From Pseudomonas folii (lineage in GTDB: Bacteria; Pseudomonadota; Gammaproteobacteria; Pseudomonadales; Pseudomonadaceae): a stretch of 42,870 nt of DNA. Position 1 is the first letter of the stretch. The number at the start of each line of letters is the position of its first letter. Below the pieces are notes generated by a model. That model saw only the letters and a program-made list of their open reading frames with translations. It had not been told where the DNA came from and did not search any database. This document shows, one piece after another, positions 37,814-42,870 of the stretch. Location: NCBI RefSeq assembly GCF_014357575.1, contig NZ_JACONW010000039.1, forward strand, positions 1-42,870, written 5' to 3'. The position numbers and the translations under genes were made by a program.

Positions 37814-38033
37814 GTAGGCATTATGCGGGAGACGTGGCTGGTCAGTATCTCACTCGTATCGACATGTGACATCTCATGATGCGCACACCCGAGAAAAATT
37901 GATGCGTTTGAATCGCTATTCAATTCCCTGAACATTGCATGACAGGCCCACACAGCGGGGCTTACAGCCTGTCCAGGCGGTCAATAAACAGCGCTAACCG
38001 ATTGAAGGAAAAGCAATTTCCGAAAATTAGCCA

Positions 38034-38061
38034 TTGACAGCCCGGCGTTCCTCTGTAGAAT
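38034..38061 (+). promoter_or_regulatory. Promoter of first tRNA-fMet
   Basis: TTGACA (38034-38039) and TAGAAT (38056-38061) with a 16-base spacer, 13 bp before the tRNA. A consensus sigma-70 promoter. Confidence 0.8.
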
Positions 38062-38074
38062 GCCGCCACACAGA

Positions 38075-38151
<77 letters not shown>

Positions 38152-38161
38152 AACATCAAAA

Positions 38162-38189
38162 AAGGCTACTCGAAAGAGTGGCCTTTTTT
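38162..38189 (+). terminator. Terminator of tRNA-fMet copy 1
   Basis: The stem GGCTACT / AGTGGCC with loop CGAAAG is followed by six T. Confidence 0.9.
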
Positions 38190-38350
38190 GTGCCTGTCGT
38201 TTGAGGAGGATGCGTGAGCTCCTGCAGAAAAGGGTCAACCCGAAAGGCAGTGACCTCCCGTGACCTGATGAGCAAAAATCTTTACCCGACCGGGACTTAA
38301 ATCTCCAACCACCTGAATCAGACTAATTTGCCGACTTCCCTCATTAAAGG

Positions 38351-38378
38351 TTGACACTTCGTCGTTCGGCTGTAGAAT
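38351..38378 (+). promoter_or_regulatory. Promoter of second tRNA-fMet
   Basis: TTGACA (38351-38356) and TAGAAT (38373-38378) with a 16-base spacer. The spacer sequence differs from that of copy 1. Confidence 0.8.
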
Positions 38379-38391
38379 GCCGCCACACAGA

Positions 38392-38468
<77 letters not shown>

Positions 38469-38478
38469 AACATCAAAG

Positions 38479-38506
38479 AAGGCTACTCGAAAGAGTGGCC
38501 TTTTTT
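38479..38506 (+). terminator. Terminator of tRNA-fMet copy 2
   Basis: Same hairpin as behind copy 1 (38481-38500), followed by six T. Confidence 0.9.
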
Positions 38507-38583
38507 GTGCGTGTCTGAAAAGCGACGCAAGGTCTTGTCTGGACAGACCTTTTCCCTTCCTCTCTGCGCAGCACCTCCCCGCC

Positions 38584-38666
38584 TTGTAACGTAACATTAC
38601 AAAACCCGACAGTTTTGCAGCACTCTGCCGATAGCTGTTTAGCAGCTGAACTGTTGCTGAACAGCT
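38584..38666. promoter_or_regulatory. Two inverted repeats upstream of mprF
   Basis: TTGTAA (38584-38589) and TTACAA (38597-38602) flank a seven-base spacer. Further on, AGCTGTTTAGCA (38633-38644) and TGCTGAACAGCT (38655-38666) form 12-base arms with one mismatch. Both lie in the 327-bp gap before mprF and could be regulator sites or leader hairpins; no regulator is identified. Confidence 0.4.
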
Positions 38667-38795
38667 CCATGAACGAACAGGCTCCATTCGCTCGTTAGAC
38701 GATGACGCGCTAACATCTCGAAATATTTTTTGCGTAGGGATTGGTAAGTTGGCTGTATACCTCCATTCTGTCGCGCACGATCCAAGGAGTGATTG

Positions 38796-41438
38796 ATGCG
38801 CGCCAACCCGTCAGAACCGAACGAAGCAGTTACGGCGAATCAACCCATCCAACCTGCCCGCCTCCAGTGGCTGGAGTTGTTGAGTAAATATCGCCAGCCC
38901 ATAGGGCTGGGCGTTACGTTGCTGCTATTTGCCGTGGCCTTGATTGCTTGCCGACACATGTTGAGCGAGCTTGACCTCTATGCGCTGCAGGATTCATTAC
39001 TGAGCGTACCGACTCCGTCTCTGGCAGGTGCTTTGCTGGCCACGGTGATCGGCTTCATTATTCTGCTGGGCTATGAATGGTCTGCCAGTCGTTACGCCGG
39101 GGTTGATCTGCCCAACAAAACCCTCGCCATGGGCGGTTTCACAGCCTTCGCCATTGGTAACGCCGTGGGCTTGTCGATGCTGTCAGGCGGCTCGGTGCGC
39201 TATCGCCTGTATTCACGAAAAGGCATTGGCGCAGTCGAAGTAGCCCGCATGACGCTGTTCGCCAGCCTGTCGCTGGGCTGCGCCCTGCCACCGCTGGCAG
39301 CACTGGCAACGCTTAGCAATCTGTCCGGGGCATCGCTGGCTCTACATACTCCGGTAGACGTGCTGGCGGGCATCGCTATTGGCGTACTCGTGCTGACAGC
39401 CGTGCTGGCCGTTGCGGTCTATCGCCGCAGACTGCCTGAGCAGACCATCCCGCATACCCTGCTGGTGCGTGCAGGACGCCGGACTCTGCGCCTGCCCGGC
39501 GTTCGCCTGACGCTAATGCAACTGGTGATTACAGCACTGGACGTTGCAGCAGCTGCGACTGTTCTCTATCTCCTGCTGCCACAATCACCACCCTTTGGCG
39601 CATTTGTGTTGGTGTATCTGCTGGCCCTCGCCGCAGGCGTGCTAAGCCATGTGCCCGGTGGCGTGGGGGTTTTCGAGGCCATCCTGCTTGCCGCGTTCGC
39701 CAACGAGCTGGGCGCAGCGCCGCTCGCCGCAGCGTTGCTGCTGTATCGGATGATCTACGTCGTCCTGCCACTGTTACTGGCCTGTCTGGTGCTGCTGTTC
39801 ACTGAAGGTCAGCGCCTGCTGCCAACCAAACAGGCGATGCGCGTCGCGTCGGGCCTGGCGGCACCGATTCTGGCGTTGCTGGTGTTCCTTTCCGGTGTCG
39901 TGCTGCTGTTCTCTGGGGCGACTCCTGAAATCGATACCCGCCTGGAAGACCTGGGATTTCTCATCCCTCATCGTCTGATCAACCTTTCGCACTTTGGCGC
40001 CAGCCTGATTGGCGTCCTGTGTCTGCTGTTAGCCCAAGGGCTGCGCCGTCGCCTGTCGGCCGCATGGATGCTGACGGTCATTCTGCTACTGGCAGGTGCC
40101 GCGCTGTCGATGCTCAAAGGCTTCGACTATGAAGAAGCCACGTTGCTGATCCTGACCGCAGCGCTGCTGGCTATCTTCCGCCGCTCTTTCTACCGCCCCA
40201 GCCGTCTGCTGGAACTGCCCTTCTCGCCGCTGTATCTGGTAGCGACCTTGTGCGTATTGGGCGCATCGTTCTGGCTGCTGCTGTTCGCCTATCAGGACGT
40301 GCCTTACAGCCACCAGCTGTGGTGGCAGTTCACGCTGGACGCGGATGCTCCTCGTGGCTTGCGTTCCGCATTGGGCAGCGCCGTATTGCTGATCATTATT
40401 TCCCTCACCTGGTTACTGCGCACCGCACGCCCGGTTATCAAGTTGCCGGATGCTTCGGAGCTCGCCAAAGCCGCCGAGATCGTCAACGCGTCGTCACAGC
40501 CTGACGGCGGACTGGTGCTGACCGGTGACAAAGCTGTTCTGTTGCACCCGCAAGGCAATGCTTTTCTGATGTACGCCCATCGGGGCCGCAGCCTGGTTGC
40601 CCTCTACGACCCAATAGGCCCAACGCAACAACGCGCCGAGCTGATCTGGCAATTCCGTGATCTGTGTGACGTGCACCACGCCCGGCCAGTGTTCTATCAG
40701 GTGCGCGCAGAAAATCTGCCGTTCTATATGGACATCGGCCTGACTGCGATCAAGCTGGGTGAGGAAGCACGTGTCAACTTGCTGCGCTTTGATATCGAAG
40801 CCAAGGGCAAGGAAATGAAAGACCTGCGCTACACCTGGAATCGCGGTGGGCGTGATGGCTTGTCGCTGGAAATCTATGAAGCAGGTCAGGCACCGCTGGA
40901 CGAGCTGAAAATTATCTCGGACGCATGGCTCACCGGCAAGAACGTCCGTGAAAAAGGCTTCTCACTGGGTCGTTTCAGCCCTGAGTACCTCAAGCATTTC
41001 CGTATCGCAATCATCCACTTCGAAGGTAAGCCGGTGGCGTTTGCCAACCTGCTGGAGACTTCACGTCGCGACCTCGCCAGCCTGGATCTGATGCGCGCTC
41101 ACCCTGATGCACCGAAGCTGACCATGGAGTTCATGATGGTCGGGCTGATTCTGTATTACAAAGAGCACGGCTACGAACGCTTCAGCCTCGGTATGGTGCC
41201 CCTGTCGGGCCTGCAGCCACGGCGTGGCGCGCCCTTGACTCAGCGCCTGGGCTCGATGGTGTTCCGTCGTGGCGAGCAGCTCTACAACTTCCAGGGCCTG
41301 CGTCGCTTCAAAGACAAATTCCAGCCTGACTGGGAACCCCGCTATATGGCCGTGCCCGCCGGACTCGATCCGCTGGTGGCACTGGCTGACACCGCTGCCC
41401 TGATTGCGGGCGGCCTGACTGGATTGGTGAAACGCTGA
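38796..41438 (+). CDS. mprF: Bifunctional aminoacyl-phosphatidylglycerol synthase/flippase MprF
   Basis: The 880-residue protein has an N-terminal multi-span flippase domain (to about residue 545, with many hydrophobic segments) and a C-terminal cytosolic DUF2156 GNAT-like domain (about 560-850) that transfers an amino acid from aminoacyl-tRNA to phosphatidylglycerol. Landmarks are FLMYAHRGRSLVALYDP, YTWNRGGRDGLSLE and EFMMVGLILYYKEHGYERFSLGMVPL. The P. aeruginosa enzyme makes alanyl-PG; lysyl specificity is known elsewhere. The ATG at 38796 has AAGGAG six bases upstream. The stop overlaps the next start by one base. Confidence 0.95.
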   Translation: MRANPSEPNEAVTANQPIQPARLQWLELLSKYRQPIGLGVTLLLFAVALIACRHMLSELDLYALQDSLLSVPTPSLAGALLATVIGFIILLGYEWSASRYAGVDLPNKTLAMGGFTAFAIGNAVGLSMLSGGSVRYRLYSRKGIGAVEVARMTLFASLSLGCALPPLAALATLSNLSGASLALHTPVDVLAGIAIGVLVLTAVLAVAVYRRRLPEQTIPHTLLVRAGRRTLRLPGVRLTLMQLVITALDVAAAATVLYLLLPQSPPFGAFVLVYLLALAAGVLSHVPGGVGVFEAILLAAFANELGAAPLAAALLLYRMIYVVLPLLLACLVLLFTEGQRLLPTKQAMRVASGLAAPILALLVFLSGVVLLFSGATPEIDTRLEDLGFLIPHRLINLSHFGASLIGVLCLLLAQGLRRRLSAAWMLTVILLLAGAALSMLKGFDYEEATLLILTAALLAIFRRSFYRPSRLLELPFSPLYLVATLCVLGASFWLLLFAYQDVPYSHQLWWQFTLDADAPRGLRSALGSAVLLIIISLTWLLRTARPVIKLPDASELAKAAEIVNASSQPDGGLVLTGDKAVLLHPQGNAFLMYAHRGRSLVALYDPIGPTQQRAELIWQFRDLCDVHHARPVFYQVRAENLPFYMDIGLTAIKLGEEARVNLLRFDIEAKGKEMKDLRYTWNRGGRDGLSLEIYEAGQAPLDELKIISDAWLTGKNVREKGFSLGRFSPEYLKHFRIAIIHFEGKPVAFANLLETSRRDLASLDLMRAHPDAPKLTMEFMMVGLILYYKEHGYERFSLGMVPLSGLQPRRGAPLTQRLGSMVFRRGEQLYNFQGLRRFKDKFQPDWEPRYMAVPAGLDPLVALADTAALIAGGLTGLVKR

Positions 41439-42772
41439 TGATTCAACGCTACCGGCGCATTTTGCTCGCAGCACTGCTGATTGTTTTGGTTCTGATTCTC
41501 GGGGTGTGGCTGTGGAGCCGCCCTGCCCCACCGGCAACACTGGACCGTTCGACATTGACCGACGGTTCAGCCCTGACCAGCGTTACGCCGGGCACCCGGG
41601 CCAAGGTTCGTGTCGCACTGGCAGTCACCGCAGACGACTTGCTGTCAGACAAGCAATTACAGGCGCTGAGCCAGGATGCTTCTGCCCGAATTATCCAGGT
41701 TGTACTGCCCAAGGACGACTGCACCCTGCAGCAGAAGACCTTTAATGAAGCGCTTGGCAAACTCGATGAAGCACCGACCGTGGTTGCCGGTATTGGCCCA
41801 GGGGCAACGCTGGCGTGGCGCTGGCTCGCTGGGCAGAACAACGACAAGGCTGAAGCGATTTCAGTAGGCTTTTATCTGGAACAACCTTCTCAACCGGTCA
41901 AGCCGCTCGAGCCAGACGAAACGCCACCCGTGATCTGTGACGTGCCGCTGCCCAAAACCGCGCCACACGGTCACTGGATGGTGGCGTGGAACGATGCACC
42001 GGACGATGAACCTGCCGCGTTCGTGCGCGATCAGGCTAACGCCGATACCAGCATCAGCGATTACGACATCAAGCTGCCGCAAGTCCTCAACAGCGAGCTG
42101 CGCCGCAAGCTGGTCGGCGAAGACGACAAAGGTGGCGGTCTTGGTATCCCTGTCGTAGAAGTGCCTGCTGCGCAACCATCGGATACCGTGACGCTGTTCC
42201 TGTCCGGTGACGGTGGCTGGCGTGATCTGGACAAAGTTGTTGCTGGAGATATGGCCGGGATGGGCTATCCAGTCGTAGGCATCGACGTGCTGCGCTACTA
42301 CTGGGAGCACAAATCCCCTGAACAGACCGCAGCCGACCTGACCGAGCTGATGCAGCACTACCGGCAAAAATGGGGTGCCAAGCGCTTCATTCTGGCGGGT
42401 TACTCATTTGGTGCCGATGTCCTGCCCGCCGTTTACAACCGATTGGCGCAAGAGGATCAGGACCGCGTCGACGGCATGATCCTGCTGGCCTTCGCACGCA
42501 CTGGCAGTTTCGAGATTCGCGTCGATGGCTGGCTGGGTGCAGCGGGCAAGGATCTGCAGACAGGTCCGGAAATGGCGAAACTACCGGGTGACAAAGTGCT
42601 CTGCGTCTATGGCGTGGAAGAGACCAAGGAAAGTGGCTGCACCGACACCACCGCTGTCGGCGAGAAGTTGCAATTGCCTGGGGGTCACCACTTCGATGAA
42701 AACTACCCGGCGCTGGCCAAGCGTTTGATTGCGTTCATCAACAAGCGTCAGGGTAAGACTCAGGCCCAGTAA
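41438..42772 (+). CDS. AcvB/VirJ family protein, probable aminoacyl-PG hydrolase
   Basis: A 444-residue exported alpha/beta hydrolase of the AcvB/VirJ family. An N-terminal hydrophobic anchor (ILLAALLIVLVLILGVWLW) leads to two VirJ-type domains; the second carries LFLSGDGGWRDLDK, the nucleophile elbow GYSFGAD with S323, and the late GGHHFDENY with the catalytic histidine. The P. aeruginosa orthologue beside the MprF gene hydrolyses alanyl-PG in the periplasm. Its start overlaps the mprF stop (TGATG), so synthesis and turnover are made together. Confidence 0.9.
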   Translation: MIQRYRRILLAALLIVLVLILGVWLWSRPAPPATLDRSTLTDGSALTSVTPGTRAKVRVALAVTADDLLSDKQLQALSQDASARIIQVVLPKDDCTLQQKTFNEALGKLDEAPTVVAGIGPGATLAWRWLAGQNNDKAEAISVGFYLEQPSQPVKPLEPDETPPVICDVPLPKTAPHGHWMVAWNDAPDDEPAAFVRDQANADTSISDYDIKLPQVLNSELRRKLVGEDDKGGGLGIPVVEVPAAQPSDTVTLFLSGDGGWRDLDKVVAGDMAGMGYPVVGIDVLRYYWEHKSPEQTAADLTELMQHYRQKWGAKRFILAGYSFGADVLPAVYNRLAQEDQDRVDGMILLAFARTGSFEIRVDGWLGAAGKDLQTGPEMAKLPGDKVLCVYGVEETKESGCTDTTAVGEKLQLPGGHHFDENYPALAKRLIAFINKRQGKTQAQ

Positions 42773-42790
42773 TACAGGTTCTGGCAGCAC

Positions 42791-42831
42791 AAAAAATCCC
42801 CGTCAGCTGTGAGGCTGCGGGGATTTTTTTT
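42791..42831 (+). terminator. Terminator after virJ-type gene
   Basis: Arms AATCCCCG.CAGC and GCTGCGGGGATT with a six-base loop, followed by eight T. It closes the mprF operon. Confidence 0.92.
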
Positions 42832-42870
42832 GTTGTGGAGTTTGTCCGTGTAGACCCGCATCCCTGTTGG

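Noticed and set aside
36746..37880. LexA/SOS box upstream of dinB
   Set aside because: No CTG-N10-CAG site with an AT-rich centre was seen in the 100 bp upstream.

Overview
The window is chromosomal DNA of a Pseudomonas, most likely of the P. syringae group. The right two thirds hold a gene order familiar from Pseudomonas genomes (queC-queE-cpoB-pal-tolB-tolA-tolR-tolQ-ybgC-ruvB-ruvA-ruvC-yebC/pmpR-aspS-dps-cold-shock protein-slyX-HIT-oprD-proS-lipoprotein-dinB-mprF-virJ). nadA lies at the left edge. In P. aeruginosa, as I recall it, the stretch between tRNA-Lys and nadA is a known insertion hotspot. No phage, plasmid or CRISPR genes are visible, and no integrase or transposase.

Region 1 (1-1171): nadA on the minus strand, with a terminator hairpin upstream of it that resembles the one behind tRNA-Lys.

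Region 2 (1172-15840) is the accessory segment between nadA and tRNA-Lys(TTT). Its left half (1349-8597) looks like one catabolic unit: an RraA/HMG-aldolase-like protein, a lactonase-type amidohydrolase, a polar amino-acid ABC importer (ATPase, two permeases, binding protein), a PLP aminotransferase, and a divergent LysR regulator with a palindromic operator candidate between. A reasonable reading is uptake and breakdown of an unusual, perhaps plant-derived, amino acid through a 2-oxo acid cleaved by retro-aldol. After a heme oxygenase and a DUF115/GT42-like protein, the right half (10242-15703) carries an ankyrin protein, an ADP-ribosylglycohydrolase, a Tli4-like T6SS immunity protein, an unknown small protein and two immunity-like proteins. 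No recognisable toxin gene accompanies them, so it looks like a store of orphan immunity genes.

Region 3 (15899-31366), almost all minus strand, is core: tRNA-Lys, the queuosine precursor genes queC and queE, the Tol-Pal envelope machine with ybgC and cpoB, the RuvABC resolvasome, a YebC/PmpR regulator, aspS, a small RHH protein, a Dps-like ferritin, a membrane-anchored cold-shock protein (plus strand), slyX and a HIT protein. A near-perfect 53-bp palindrome sits between yebC and ruvC.

Region 4 (31367-42870): a 1-kb AT-rich gap with a possible broken small membrane gene, an OprD-type porin, proS, a lipoprotein, an inverted REP pair, dinB, two tandem initiator tRNA genes in a 317-bp-period duplication, and the mprF-virJ pair for aminoacyl-phosphatidylglycerol synthesis and turnover.
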